This document shows positions 11,499 through 24,200 of a stretch of 64,000 bases of DNA, in pieces. The notes beneath the pieces were generated by a model that saw only the letters and a program-made list of their open reading frames with translations, was not told where the DNA came from and did no database searches. How positions within the stretch are numbered: position 1 is the first letter of the stretch; every line of letters starts with the position of its first letter. The DNA is from Sclerodactyla briareus (lineage: Eukaryota; Echinodermata; Holothuroidea; Dendrochirotida; Sclerodactylidae): assembly GCA_026419785.1 (NCBI GenBank), contig JAODTK010005920.1, positions 1 to 64,000 of the forward strand. The letters are read 5' to 3'. Both the position numbers and the translations under genes were made by a program.

Positions 11499-12580
11499 AC
11501 ACATAATGAATTGAATGATTCTAATAAGTCAATATTATTATTAACCATGCAATAGTGCATACATGATGTTCAGTGTGATACCCAGGGGTCTTCTTTATTA
11601 TTCCAAAAATGCTCCTGAATTGGCACCTGCATATTGTTTGGGCACAATCAGAACCTCATTATTACAAAACCTAATCTCCCCATTGAACCCATTATTCGCC
11701 GTACAGGGTTGATGAGCTACAGCACCATTAGTGTACTAGTCCCCCTTTTATATATTCATCCCATATGCTTATTTCAACTTGTTGCTATCCTCCAATAACG
11801 ACTTCGAGCTCTTTCAGTTTCGTCTCCTCTTGACCTTGTACTGGTACCCATGAACATCAGTGGAGTACTAATTCCGTCTCCGTATTTGCTATATACATAA
11901 TGCCTCAATTGAACTCGATTAACGTGCGTTTATTCAATATCGTGTTCACAGGAGCGCACACCACACCCTCATCATACATATAAGGACGAGTCGTATATTT
12001 TGACCCTTCATCCAGAAAAGATACATAAAACCCCAGCGGGAACTTCGGTTGATTTTCGGGCAAGACAGTACCCTTGTCACACACTCAACTACAATGAGAC
12101 TGTGAGCTAATCGACCACGAAAACACAATATCCAATCGAAAGATAATATTAACGCAATCCCATCCGCCCCAGACCCACAAAAACAGATTCCATATACTCC
12201 TAATCGATTACTGCCTGACCTGAGTGAACGGAAAGTGACTGCAGATGACGCCCTACGCGGCAAAGAAAAAACCTACACCGTCTTTTCCGCACACTACTGT
12301 TTTGGTTCTAGAACGTAATCAGCAATATTAGCACACGTGGTAATGTGTCCAATTTCTAAATCCACTGGATTTCTTTCTCGTTTAACTTAGCCTCCATTCA
12401 CGAGTGTCCTAAACGTTTCCCCGCAGAATTTACAACCACTAGAAATTGAAAACCAACCTCTTGTTTCCCTAATGTGTTGGCGGCAAGCCCCACGGGTGCC
12501 TGTCTAGAGAAGAAAAGAACTCCTACGCCCAAAGTCTCCGCTCAAGTAAGGCACAGGCACTTGTTTATTTTCCAATTTGT
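11499..12580. repeat. 1.1-kb direct repeat, copy 1
   Basis: Aligns end to end with 13,287-14,398. Shared words include gcatacatgatgttcagtg, gagctacagcaccattagtg (copy 2 lacks two bases), cgtgttcacaggag/cgtgttcacaagaa and gggtgcctgtctagagaaga. Differences are dominated by short indels. No gene is recognised inside; the 105-residue minus ORF at 11,946-12,263 is not kept in the other copy. Confidence 0.85.
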
Positions 12581-13286
12581 TTATTTTCTCTTCTCCTTGT
12601 CATCAACTCCGAGGAGTGAGCCGTCCATCATTCATCACTGATCGGTTAGTCTTGTGTAAAAACGTTGATACATAGCCAGATTCCCCGCTGGCTTTACTAC
12701 CCCGGCACGCACAACCATTATTACATTTTTTTTGCGTGACAACTACTGATCGGATTAGTTTGTAGCTCCCCGCATTGATATACTAATTGCAACGTGGTTG
12801 TAGTTTTGATCATAGAAAGGGTAACGGACGAGTGCCTCATGTTTGGAAAAGTTTGATATTTCTAGGTTATTCCCACAAAGAGGCCGAATCATTGATCGAT
12901 TAATCATACTATTTTCCCCATAGCTCCTTCCCCTGGCTCCATGTCCTCGTGTGTTTTCGAATCCCTCCTTGAACTGCTATCGTTTGCTCACGAATGGCTT
13001 GGAGCCATCCCTCAGCCTCCGGCATACTTTTTGAGGTTCTCGCGCGCTGGCCATTCTTGCCTCCTGTGGAAATAAAGAGGATTACTGGACCGGTGAGATC
13101 AGGAATGATAGACCCCCACCTCCTAGTCCACGGCCCGAGTGACATTTGGCAAGCATATGCTATGCACTTCACAGTTCTGTGAATCCTCTTATTTCACTAT
13201 AGGCTAAATAAATTGCAGCATCTGGTCCGAGCTGGGGATTTTTTTTGCAGCACTTTCAATTTTTTCGTGGCCAACTTCCTATATTT
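12581..13286 (-). repeat. Duplicate of 20,830-21,530 (contains a terminal exon)
   Basis: Aligns with 20,830-21,530: ttagtcttgtgtaaaaacgt, ggcacgcacaaccattatta, ttgaactgctatcgtttgct (tgatatcg in the other copy), and a shared tail ggctaaataaat(t/g)gcagcat. It sits exactly between the two 1.1-kb direct repeats. Confidence 0.85.
12890..13063 (-). pseudogene. Duplicated last exon of quinone oxidoreductase, frameshifted
   Basis: Minus-strand sequence after the acceptor at 13,064-13,065 (atttccacag) reads RQEWPARENLKK, then breaks by several one- to two-base insertions relative to exon 7 of the gene at 21,131-21,299. The tryptophan codon expected in the middle (GGATGGCTC) is present here, whereas the 21-kb exon has TAG at that place. 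No other exon of the gene was found near this copy, so by itself it cannot encode the enzyme. It is either a partial segmental duplication or a misassembled second version of the locus. Confidence 0.65.
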
Positions 13287-14398
13287 CACACTCACACATC
13301 ATGAATTGAATGATTCTACTAATCATATTATTATTAACCATGCAATAGTGCATACATGATGTTCAGTGTGATACCCAGGGTCTTCTTTATTTACTTTACT
13401 CAAATGCTCCTGATTGCACCTGATATTGGGTTGGCCAACTCAGCACCGTCATTATACCAACCATCTCCACATTGAACCATTAGCAGCCGTACAGGGTTGA
13501 CTACAGCACCATTAGTGTACTAGTCCCCCCGTTTTAATAATATTTTCATCCCCTTGTCTTATTTCAACTTATGCTATCCCTCTCCTACCGAGCTTACGAG
13601 CTCTTTCAGTTTTCGATCTCTCTCGAACCTGTACGGACCTCGGACATCACGGGTTAAGTACCAATTCCGTCTCCGTATTTGTTATCTACATACATGCTCC
13701 ATGAACTGATAACATGCGTTTATTCCAGATATCGTGTTCACAAGAATCGTCACACTCACACACACAAGCAGACATACATATAAGGAAGGACGAGTCGTAT
13801 ATATTGACACTTCAACAGAAAATATACCTAAAACCCAACACGCCCCGGTGAATTCGGTTTGTTTTCGGGCAAGACATACCCTTGTAACACAACCAAACAC
13901 AATGAGAATGTACAGCGAACACGAAAAACAACATAATACGTACGAAAGATATATTAGGGCAAATCCCGCCTCCATTACCCACAAAAACAGATTCATATAT
14001 CCTAATCGATTACTGTCTGCCTGATCGGAGTGAGACGGAAAGTGACTGCAAGAGACAGACTAACGGGCGGCAAAAAAAAAAAAAAAAAAAAACCTACAAC
14101 CGTCTTGCCGAACAACTGCGTTTTGGTTTATAGAAAGTAATCAGCAATTATACAGGTATGTGTCCCAATTTCTAAATCCAGTGTCTTCTTTCTCGTTTAA
14201 AACTTAGCATCCATTCACGGATGTTCCTACACTAGGTTTCCCTCAGATTTACAACACTAGAATTGAAAACCAAACCGCTTGTTTTCACTAGGTGTTGGCA
14301 CAAACTCCACGGGTGCCTGTCTAGAGAAGAAATAATCTCCTACCCCGAAGTTCCCGTCAAGTAGGGCAGGCCCTTGTTTATTTTGTCCAATTTTTAGC
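13287..14398. repeat. 1.1-kb direct repeat, copy 2
   Basis: Second copy of 11,499-12,580 in the same orientation, starting about 1.79 kb downstream of the first. An A run near 14,074-14,091 is much longer than in copy 1. The two ORFs at 13,682-13,996 (minus) and 13,734-14,024 (plus) overlap on opposite strands and are not kept in copy 1. Confidence 0.85.
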
Positions 14399-14960
14399 TC
14401 AAATCATCCTACTGGTTGAGCTATTGTGCTTCCCATGTCATTTTATTTACTAATTCCTGTGTGTCCACAAGTGATTTTTTGGCTTTTTTTTTACTTTCAG
14501 CTGCCAATCGATCAATCTTTGCTTGATGTTGACCAAAATTTAACATAATGATCATTTGACCACTAGGACATACTTCTGACCTTGTGAAGGTCCAAGGTCA
14601 AAGGTCATGAAACTACCATTGCCCTTCTGTTCACAACTACAATGTCTCTTCTCCTACACAAAGCATTAAGTTGTCTTGAACTCAGTCATCTGTTCAATCT
14701 GTGTGCGCTCTTTTCGATTGTACACCAGATTTTTTGATGAAACGTCAAAAAATGGCCATTAGAGTTAAAACAGTGACATCTGGTGAAATGAATATCATAG
14801 GCCCCTTAAACGGTGCATCACTTGATGAATGTGGACCGAAACTTGGAAACAATGTCATTGACCCTGGGGGCCAGACTTTGACCTCGTGAAGGTCGAGGTC
14901 AAAGGTTATTAAAGAGGAATAAGGGACTATTTTGTTTTAATCTACAAAATGGCCTTTTCT
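14399..14960. repeat. Repeat with perfect AGGTCA direct repeat
   Basis: Contains AGGTCAAAGGTCA at 14,595-14,607 and AGGTCAAAGGTTA at 14,895-14,907, spaced about 300 bp. Surrounding words (atgttgacca, catttgaccactaggac, tgttcacaac) link it to the 20.4-20.8 and 52.6-54.3 kb family. The 62-residue plus ORF at 14,701-14,889 lies inside it. Confidence 0.6.
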
Positions 14961-16424
14961 GCTATGAAGTGGACTGGACTGTTCTCAATTTGCATTCTAA
15001 TGTTTTCTCAAAGTGCTTCTTCATGACATGTTCCCCAATTTACATGTCAATGTTATCTGAGGTATAAAATGTTTTTAATGTTGATGATTCCTGAAAAGTT
15101 GACATATTTCCCCTGATCCTTGTTCCTTTCTCTCATAATTCCCTCGGAAATCCGACCTCGCAATTTCTGTTGGTGCGTTCTTCGAATTGGTGACTATTTT
15201 GAATTACCAGAAGAGTGAATACTAACCGTACGTGCTTCCAAAGGTTATGTGACCAATTAACAACCCCCTCGGTTTTTGCCGCTCTCCTGTTATATAACGG
15301 TATATACATTAATATACGAGGTCGCGAAAAGAAGCGGCACTACTGCGAGTGAGAATCTGACCTCGCAATCCAGCTGTCACTGTTAGAGGTACCGCGTACC
15401 GACGGCATATACCGACGTACGTAAACAGCCGGAGCGACATTCGCGCATTAACCGAAGTGACAACTTGATATTTCTCTTTCTACAGATACAATGGAAAACG
15501 CCTTCTAATAATATCGGGAAGAAACAATAGATTTATTGAAACCAAGGATTTCGGAGCAATTTTCAGGCGAAGGTCTGAGGCAGAAGGTTTCCTACTTCGT
15601 AGCGTTGAACGTAGAGCCTATATAATAGTTTGATACTGTTATCTAGGCCTAAGTATTACTATTACTACGCAACGAGTCAACGTAGGCCTACGAACCCTTG
15701 TGGTTTGACGCGTGTGAGCATCGGAACGGTCCTATATTTTGCGTGAATTTTCTAACTACCCCATGTTATACATTAGAAATTCGTCAGATCGGATCCAGAC
15801 ATGTATAATTAATATAAGGCCTCTCATCAGTCCTTAATTTCTGTTTCATTAAGTATTTTTTCTCGTCCATTGACATTGTGTAGGAATTTTTTCTTCGATT
15901 GATTTATGCCTACCGGCTAGGTCAACCATCCATAACCTAGTAGCCCTGGTCGGATTTGTAAGTGATTACGATCGCAACTTGTCAATCAAAATTTAAATAC
16001 TGTCAGTTGTGTCGTAATTTACTTCGTATGTTTATACCGGCTGGGTCAACCATCCATAAACTTAACTAGTGGCCCTGGGTCGCATCTTCGTAAGTGATTA
16101 CGATCGCAACTTGTCAAAACATGACAATATGTCACCCGTCTTCTCCGCTCCCTTTTATAATTGGGGCTAATGTAAGTGTAAATTTAGGACGTCCCATTCC
16201 ACAACCGAGGTCTTCCTCTTCTTATGTTGATATGTGGTGATACATCCGAAAGCAGCACATTTTTTTTTCAGCCCTGATTCGGATACATTCAGGCAACTAG
16301 ATTGTTCTATTTAGAATGCAGCAAAACAGGAAGGATAGTGTGGTCAAGTACTGCAATACTATATGACCTTTGGTACTGAATCTTCAGCAATCCTCTTACA
16401 ATAGACATAAGTAAGAGCATGCAA
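14961..16424. other. No gene; short tandem duplication at 15,920-16,120
   Basis: No coding pattern is seen. gtcaaccatccataa and gtgattacgatcgcaacttg occur at 15,921/15,961 and again at 16,043/16,094, a roughly 122-bp tandem duplication. The rest is unassigned. Confidence 0.5.
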
Positions 16425-16575
16425 GTAGAGATGCGATAAATTTATCGGATGTCGAGTTAAGAATATATTTTCAACTTTTATCGTACAATAATTTATTGGT
16501 TCGATGATTGGTGCAATGCAGTGATAAACTGTGCAATTCTGCAAAGAGTATGGAACGCCGAACAGGCTATTGCGG
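16425..16575. repeat. AT-rich palindromic element, copy 2
   Basis: Matches 6,838-6,985 (atgcgataaatttatcgga, gcaatgcagtgataaact, agtatggaacgccgaaca). Both copies end near the same gccgaac(g/a)ggctat word. Confidence 0.65.
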
Positions 16576-17129
16576 GAAGTGAAGTTCGAGGCCTTCCCTT
16601 CTCGTGACTTAGTACAACGTGTCGCCCTAACAAATCTCGGAGGAGTTCAAATGTCGGCGTCACCACTCCACTCTACAGACAGCCATCTTGGATTATCAAT
16701 AGAACTGAATTGATAGTGCATACCCATAACTCCCTAGTGCCTGATCAGATCCATATGAAATTCGGCACACATGATTGTCGCCGGATGGAATCTGAATAAG
16801 TAAAGAAGTGCACGGCACCCCACCGCTCTGACGCAGCCAATTATTGACAAATGATACTTTTTACCCTTCCTCCAGATCCTACCGACTTTAGGTCGGTTAA
16901 CTGCAAACGTAAATGGAGTACATTGCTTATAAAATGTCATACGGAGGGTTCTGGACATTTTGGATTGGGCAAAACTAAGTTTTCCACTGATTTCCACTGA
17001 GAGCCCACCATGTGTAAATCATTCAAATGCCTCTACGCGAATTTTGATGCATCAACCTCAGTGCGGATATACAGTCATAATTAAAACCTAGTAGCCGTAC
17101 CTTCAAGGGTCTCAGAATTATGGACCCGA
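16576..17129. other. No recognised feature
   Basis: An 87-residue minus ORF (16,734-16,997) has no recognisable domain and no link to other features. Confidence 0.3.
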
Positions 17130-17470
17130 AGCCTAGTTTGAGCCCGAAAGCCCATCATGTGCATTCACGCAAAATGCCTAATCCACTCTACCCAGTGTGT
17201 CAGCAATTGTTTTATGGACCCCCCAAACAGTCATTCTGTGACCGATGTCAACCACTAACTTGGACACGCTTCATTGATGACCCATTAGATCAGGTCTCTT
17301 TTGCCTTTTGGTGCGGTCAAGAGCCATATAAGGCCATTATGTATAAAAATTTCAAAATGTATCTCCTCCTACCAAAGTACATGGGGTAATATCTTGAAAC
17401 TGTGTCATAATGTTTCATTGGAGGTGCTCTTTTCAGGCTCGTTTGAGATTTGGGATACATATATATAGTG
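17130..17470. repeat. Copy of the 52.6-54.3 kb repeat family
   Basis: Shares gaaactgtgtcataatgttt, ggaggtgctcttttca and aaacagtcattctgtgaccg with the 52.9-54.3 kb array, partly in reverse complement. The 89-residue plus ORF at 17,120-17,389 lies inside the repeat and is not supported. Confidence 0.65.
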
Positions 17471-17739
17471 TTGTTTATAATTGAAGGCAGTAACATCTAT
17501 GTAGAGCGTTTGGCGCATACCGCATATTCGCATTCGTTCCGTTCATCATCATCGCGAATACGAAATATAATCGGCGGCCCGCACGAATACTCGCAAGTGT
17601 CCGTATAACCTGAAATCTGCGAGTCGTAGAGCAAAGTCTTTCGCTCAGAGGTTCCTAAAGGACTTCTCACACGCATGGAGATGGCCTCCATAGTAGTTGC
17701 CTCTAAGGCGACGAATATGAAGAAGCCGTCTCCCTAAAA

Positions 17740-18440
17740 TAGAGGGGGCTATCGCTCCTCTAGTATATACCACGTACGCGGTCGAATATTACTAACATAT
17801 CATCTGCAGTACTTTTCTTTGACACATCCCAAAAAATTGGGATTTTGCTCATTACGATTCAGGAGACGTATATGTCAGTCATCAGTACCCACGGGCATTG
17901 ATATGGATGGAGCAACCCTGAAGAGATTCCTCTAAAAATTGCCCCATATTTCGGTCATGAATATACAGCTACATTTCAAAAACCTTTCACAACACCGAAA
18001 TGAGAATTTTTATCGAGATGATGCATTTGAAGCCTAAAATTGACAGAATCCCCTGTTTCGGCTATGCGCAGGCGTATTGCGGTTTTGTTTTGTATATCGC
18101 CGCGGAAGTTCGGAATAATATGAATCCTTCAAATGAGCAATTAAAGAATATCCATTCAACATATGTCAAAACTATGTTGGGGGTTGACAACAATTCCGAT
18201 CCAGACCATAGAGTACTTTTCCAGCGGCATTGTCCGTTTTCCCGTAATTATGAAGAGGATACTCTCCGATTGCGCAATCAACGTTGACGTTTGGCACCGA
18301 CCAGAGTCCCTCCCCTCCCATATCGCTCGACAGCGAGCAGAAAGAAGCCGCACATGCTTGTTCAGCAAAAATCACCACTAGTTAAAGGCCACCCTGCCAT
18401 TGAGTGAATGGGGGCTGATATGAGGTGTCAAAGTCAACGC
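17740..18440. repeat. 650-700 bp dispersed repeat, copy 1
   Basis: Aligns with 32,380-33,070 in the same orientation: aggggg ctatc, ttgcgcaatcaacgttgac (18,271; 32,930), gaagcctaaaatt, tatccattcaac(a/g)tatg and acg(c/t)ctgtttca(a/g)cagg. Copies are well diverged. Four overlapping ORFs at 18,000-18,381 on both strands are not conserved in the second copy. Confidence 0.75.
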
Positions 18441-18799
18441 CTGTTTCAACAGGCTACATAGTAGTAGGCTGTGGCTCCCCAAACATCGCTTGAAGTAGCT
18501 GCTGCTCCACTGTTCTTTATATTATCACCTTCACTTTATCATTACTGAAGCTTCCTTCATAAACAACTAAACAATAAGATATTCTTCTAAAAGAAGGAAT
18601 AATACATGTTTATTAATGTTACTGTTCTTTTCATTTTCTGAATTAATCCCAACTGCATGATTCCAAGCATTTCCCATTTGATAGCCTATAATGTATCTTA
18701 GCCCCTCCGTAATAGGCCCACTTTCATCTATCCGTACTGAAGCCCATTATCATATAGGTAATTTACTATATCTCTCGATGTAAACCTATTGTTCATTAA

Positions 18800-19640
18800 A
18801 TACAACTAAGAATTGGCGATATGGGTGTGGGGTGGTGAAAGGGTGGTGCATGTGGGGGAACAATGATAATGGGGAGAGGTGTAGGGAGGGGGAAGTGTGA
18901 ATTGATGGGGAGAGTGCAGGGGATTGAGCAATTGGTGGAGTGGTGGGGAGAGGGTGTATGCATGTGATGGGGGAAATGGTGAAGGGTTGGGGAGTATGAA
19001 GGGGAAGAGGGGGTGGAGGGGAGGTGGACAACCCAACTGGTGGATTGAGGACATGGTGGAGATTGGTGAGGGAGAGGATGTATGAAATGGGAGAGATGGT
19101 GAAGGAGGTAGGCAGATAGAAGGGGGGGGTTTGAAGGAGTGCAGAAACCAATAAGTGGGAGTGAGTGCAGGTGGGGAGAGCGTGGATTGATATAAGAATG
19201 CCAGGGGATTGAGGACATGTGGAGTGGTGAGGGAGAGGGCATATGAATTGGGAGATGGTGAAGGGGTGGGGAGGCTGAAGGGGAAGTGGGTGAAGGGGAG
19301 GGGGACAAACCCCCATCTTTCATCCCCCTCCCTCCATTCAATCTCCCCTCTTCACTTCCTTGTGGCCACTTCACTACCGAACCCATCCAGCCACACCCTC
19401 ACCTCTCCCACTTCAGCATATACCCCACTCTCTTCCATCCCAATCCTCTCTGCTGCATATTATCCTCTCCCCCTCCCCATGTCCCCTCCATCTCTGTCAT
19501 CATCTCCGCTTCAGCCTTCACCTTACCCTTGTCCCTCTGCACCAACCCTCTCCCCCACAATTTGAACAATCACACCCCTCCCCCACTCTTCCTCAACCTT
19601 CCACATAAACCCCTCCAACATTTCTCACACTCTCACCACT
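18800..19640. repeat. G-rich minisatellite fused to its C-rich inverse
   Basis: From about 18,820 to 19,310 the plus strand is G/A-rich with modules such as ggattgaggacatg (19,043; 19,210) and gatggtgaagg. From about 19,310 to 19,640 it switches to C-rich with inverted versions. The switch is at gagggggacaaacccccatc. Open frames of 150-196 residues on both strands (18,796-19,386 minus; 19,286-19,738 plus) are proline/serine/histidine-rich and come from the repeat. Confidence 0.8.
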
Positions 19641-20389
19641 CACCATTTTCCTCCTACCCAAGATTGTTACAAAAACTATTGAAAATAGCAATTTTAAAAA
19701 ATCCCTTCGGTCATAATGGAACATTCCCATACTTGTAGCTGCTCCCAAGAAAAATGCCATCTTAACTTCAATGAAACTAATGGTTGGGGAAGTGGGGTTA
19801 AGTGAAGTCTTTAGCATATTAATGGGAAACGATCCTAGAGAATTAAAATTTTCAATCAAGTGATTTTGTTTGAATGAGCAAATATCTGGAAGAATAACCT
19901 GAAACCCACCAGTAGTTTTAACATTGTCTGTGCAAGAAGTACAAAGTACACACTGACTTCTATCCCCAGCCTCTGGCAACACTGTAGCCTGTATTCACAG
20001 TCTTTACAAATCGCAGCCCAAAGGCTGCACATGTCTTTGCAGTGAGACATGTCGGCGTCGCTAGCCATGTAGCCATACGGACGTATATATCGACTTGATG
20101 GCGGGGGCGTCAGAAATCGATCTCGCCGAGGTCGCTGATTATAACAAGCTTTGACCCATGCGATCATATCGTCTCTGGCATTAGAAATGCCTTCAGAGAT
20201 TGACCTTGTCTTATCGATGATTGCTTATCGAAGATTGTTGTTTGTAGCTAGCAAGCATCGAAGTAGCGAACATCGGCGCTGAATGAGCGTCGGTTGAAAG
20301 CGAGTATTCGGTATTCGATCGAATACTACGTATCGAGCTAATTACTCGGAAATCAACAGCCCTAATCTGATGAAAACAAGCAAAATAGT
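19641..20389. other. No recognised gene
   Basis: Two minus ORFs (19,593-19,982, 129 residues; 19,856-20,167, 103 residues) overlap in different frames. Neither matches a family I know, and part of the first lies in the C-rich repeat. Left unassigned. Confidence 0.3.
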
Positions 20390-20829
20390 CATTCTTTGAC
20401 GGTGTGACCAAACTTGGACCCAATGTTAATTGACGCTCTTGTGATTTCTGAAGGTCAAACATTCAGAGGTCATGAAAGGGGCACAATATGCCATTGTGTG
20501 AAATTGTTTTTTTCTCGTAATTCGGCTCTTTCTCCATTAGAATGTTGACTAAAGTGAGTAACAATGTTCATTGACTGCTAAGACGTGTTCGCCCATATGA
20601 AGATCATTGTCAAAAGCACAATAAGCCCATTGCTTCAGACTGGCCCTCCTCCGCTTTCCGCCATTGACTGTTGACTGAAGTGAGTAACAATGTTCATTGA
20701 CTGCTAAGACCTGTTCGCCCATATGAAGATCATTGTCAAAAGCACAATAAGCCGTTGCTTCAGACTGCCTGAACATATACCAACGTATATCGTACAGTCG
20801 TTCTTGGTACATTTGTGCAGTTTGAGCTA
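20390..20829. repeat. 125-bp tandem duplication in the same repeat family
   Basis: tgagtaacaatgttcattga and ttcgcccatatgaagatcat occur twice (about 20,553 and 20,678), a period of 125 bp. The start (accaaacttggacccaatgt) and the end (ggtacatttgtgcag, gagctacagcaccatt) are shared with 52.6-53.0 kb. Confidence 0.8.
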
Positions 20830-21130
20830 CAGCACCATTGATGATCTTGTTATTTTCTTTTCATCAAACTCCGAGGTGGGTAGTGAGCAGTCATCATTCA
20901 TCACTATCGTTAGTCTTGTGTAAAAACGTTGATTTATTCCAGATTCCCCGCTGGCTTTTACCCGGCACGCACAACCATTATTACATTTTTTTTGCAGGAC
21001 CACAAGGACTATGAATCGGATTAGTTGTAGCACCGATTTTAAAATATACTAATTGCAAAGTGTGGTAATTTGATCAGAAAGAGTTTGGAAAAGTTGATAA
21101 TTTCTAGTTATATCCCACAAAGAGAGCCGA

Positions 21131-21299
21131 TCATTGGTCGATTATCATGACGTATTTCCCTATAGCTCTCTTCCTGGCTTCCATGTCCTCGTGTGTTTTC
21201 GATACCTCCTTGAACTGATATCGTTTGCTCACGATGTTGAGCTAGCCCTCATCCGCCATACTTTTGAGGTGCTCGCGCGTCTGTGGCCATTCTTGCCAC
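21131..21299 (-). CDS. CRYZ: Quinone oxidoreductase last exon, in-frame TAG
   Basis: Acceptor after a strong pyrimidine tract (CCTTTTCTTTCCACAG|G). Reads WQEWPQTREHLKSMADEG, then TAG, then LNIVSKRYQFKEVSKTHEDM and the end IGKYVMIIDQ followed by TGA at 21,131-21,133. The pattern (basic, then THEDME.RK, IGK and hydrophobic end) is the typical MDR C-terminus. The TAG sits where family members have tryptophan, and the copy at 12.9 kb has TGG there. One base is missing at the exon 6/7 junction. AATAAA on the minus strand lies near 20,930. Confidence 0.78.
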
Positions 21300-24200
21300 C
21301 TGTGGAAAGAAAAGGAGGATTACTGGACCGGTGAGATCAGGAATGATTAGACACCCACCTCCTATCCACGGCCCGTAGGTGACATTTGGCAATGCATATG
21401 AATATGCAATTCACAGTTTCTGTGAATCCCTCTTATTTCAACTATAGGCTAAATAAATGGCAGCATCTGGTCTCGAACGGGGAATTTTTTTGCAGCACTT
21501 ATTTTTTCCGTGGCAACTTCTATAGGTAGTCATCACAGTCACCAGGGACCACAAACATTTTGTGTCGAGGCCCACGTACGGCCTTGAGAGCAACTAGTTG
21601 CTGACCCACGACTATTTATAATCATTCGCAAAGTGGCATTATCATTGTCCCTGTTTTTCTGGGTTTTTTTTATAATGAAAAACATAGGGGTTCATAGAGC
21701 CTAGATTAGTGAATCAGAAAAGAGAAAAATGAAAAATGATTGAATAAATAAAGAGCGTGGGTTTCTATGTGTGTTGTGTGCACGTGTATGAGCAGGCGAC
21801 CGTCACGCTCGAACGCCCGCAGGATGATGTGTTTTGGGAGCGCTCTGGGCCCCACGTGGTCGGCCTGAAGCACTGAGGGCGCGAGGGTATATATTAGGGG
21901 TATTAGGTGGTATTCAGTACGGGTGGTAAGCAGTGTTCGTCATAGGATGTATGTAGGTAGTATGTATGTCTGATGTATTGTATGTATGTATGTATGTAGT
22001 ATGTATGTATGTATGTATGTATGTATGTATGTATGTATGTATGTATTATGTATTATGTATGTATGTATGTATTATTTATGTATTATGTATGTATGTGTAG
22101 TGTATGTTTTTTATGTGTACTCTCTTTCTATAAATCTCTTGTCGTTTAAATAATTCACTGGAACGGTATAGAAACTCACCGCTGGGAGAAATAAAGCCGA
22201 CTCCAAAGATCCTGGTCTCCTTAGGCATGACTTTTCCTATTTCACAATGACAGTCGCCATGTTTGCCGGCAATCTGAAAGCAAATGGGATTCAGAGAAAA
22301 GTTGAAGTTCATTTTCAAACCCAAATTTCATCTGTTCTTATCAGTGTACCCACCGACGCCATTGCTCTAGTTGGGAGACCAAAAGTGAAACATTTTAGTG
22401 CCCATGCCCAGATTGATAATGGACATAGAAAATGGCACTGAGTCGATCGATCATAGCGTCTATATATATGTTCCTGTTTGACTTACAGGGGTTCGACCAC
22501 ATGTTTTAAAAGTTGGGGAGTCTGGAGCAAACAGGGGTCCAAAGCAGTAATGACCAATTTTGTGTGGGAAAAAGCCATATGAAGTGCTGATCGTGTGCGC
22601 ATGACGTGCATGGATGGTGAAAGTATCCTTATATGATGTGTTCGATTTGCAGAGATTGGTATGGGTTCTCTTAGGGCAAACATTTCAATTACAACCGTAC
22701 TATACATGTCCGTTGCGGTGTTAATGCCGCATTACTGCAATTGATTCTATAGGAAGTCCCTATACTGGGCTGCTGCATCTTCAGCATTCAGTCTTTTCGT
22801 CATAATTCGCTCCTTCATCAACGTTATAATTCGATGTGTACATCCATACCATATTCCGCGTCCGTACAAGTAGAGTCCTACCTTAACCCTATAGAATCCA
22901 TACGCGCGGATGCGGGATGGGGCAAACACCATATATAGCCGATTCACGCGAATATAGGCATGAAAATGTCAAATAGGCTGTAGTGCTGCGGCTCGATTGC
23001 CTGCAATGTGCCCATCGTCAATGAGTTTGTTTCATGTGTGCTTGTTTCATATTATTTTTTGGGTGATTTTTCCCCGCTACGGAACGTGTCTCTTGCTCTG
23101 CAAACCAATTACAGCTTATTCAGACATTTTCAGTTTCTGGACTGAAAGTAGACCATATTCACGAAGTTTCGACATTTTAATTTGCATGATTTTTGCAAAT
23201 TACTAAATTAGACAGCTCAATTAGCCTTTTTTACGCTGTAAATCCAATCAGTTAATCGACCTCACTTCACCTATTTGCCAAACCAAGTCACCATAGCACT
23301 TACGGTTCATCTGTAATCTTGCTAACGAGCCAAAACAATAAATACATAAAATAGGTCAATTACCCCACTTGATTAGTGACTTTCGTACCTAAAATCTCTC
23401 AGATCAGTGTTCATCCAACCCCGACACTACATACGAAATTAAATCCAAATCGGTCTTACCGTTTCCAGAGAAATCCTGCTAAGGAGAGAGGTGATTGACA
23501 TACATACATACATACATACATACATACTACATACATACATACATACATACCTACATACATACATACTACATACATACATACATACATACATACATACACA
23601 CACACACACCGCAAGCGCGCGACAAATGATTCGCTGAGTCTCTTCCTCCGTGACAAATGTAAAATGACAGGTACGGATAGCTTGGGTGGGCTGATTGAAC
23701 TTCTTAGTTTTCTATTTCTAATTAACTTTAAAACAAGTTATCCTTACCACGATGGCCCCACGCGTAGTTATGAGGTTCAGGTCCATGTCGAAATTGACAT
23801 CAGCGTTCGTCTCCAGGATGATGTCGAATCCTCTGGGTCCGATGTCATCCTGATGAATTAAACATTGTGAACAGATGGGTATAAGATTCAAAACACCGAG
23901 GGTCATACTCGAATGTGACAAAGACGGTGAAAATTCCACGCTTTTCCCAATAACTAAATCTTGCAGATAGGCCGTTATCACTATTTGAAACGCTGTTTTT
24001 CATTTCTGTTCTTTAATTCACAAGTATAATGTTCAATTATGACGTGGTTGTAGTTAGTGCTAGTTGCAATTTGCGTTATTTGAATAGTTGAGTCAATAGA
24101 CAATCGAACAATACTATTTCAGGTCGTAAAACTCGTAATACTCGAAAACAGAATGGATCAGACTACACTATAATACAGCTGGCGAGAGTAAAATGAAATG

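Noticed and set aside
18796..19738. Proline/serine/histidine-rich ORFs of 150-196 residues on both strands
   Set aside because: They follow the G-rich/C-rich minisatellite; several frames are open at once.
23497..23607. CRISPR-like regular repeats
   Set aside because: Simple tetranucleotide microsatellite without spacers, in intron-bearing eukaryotic DNA.
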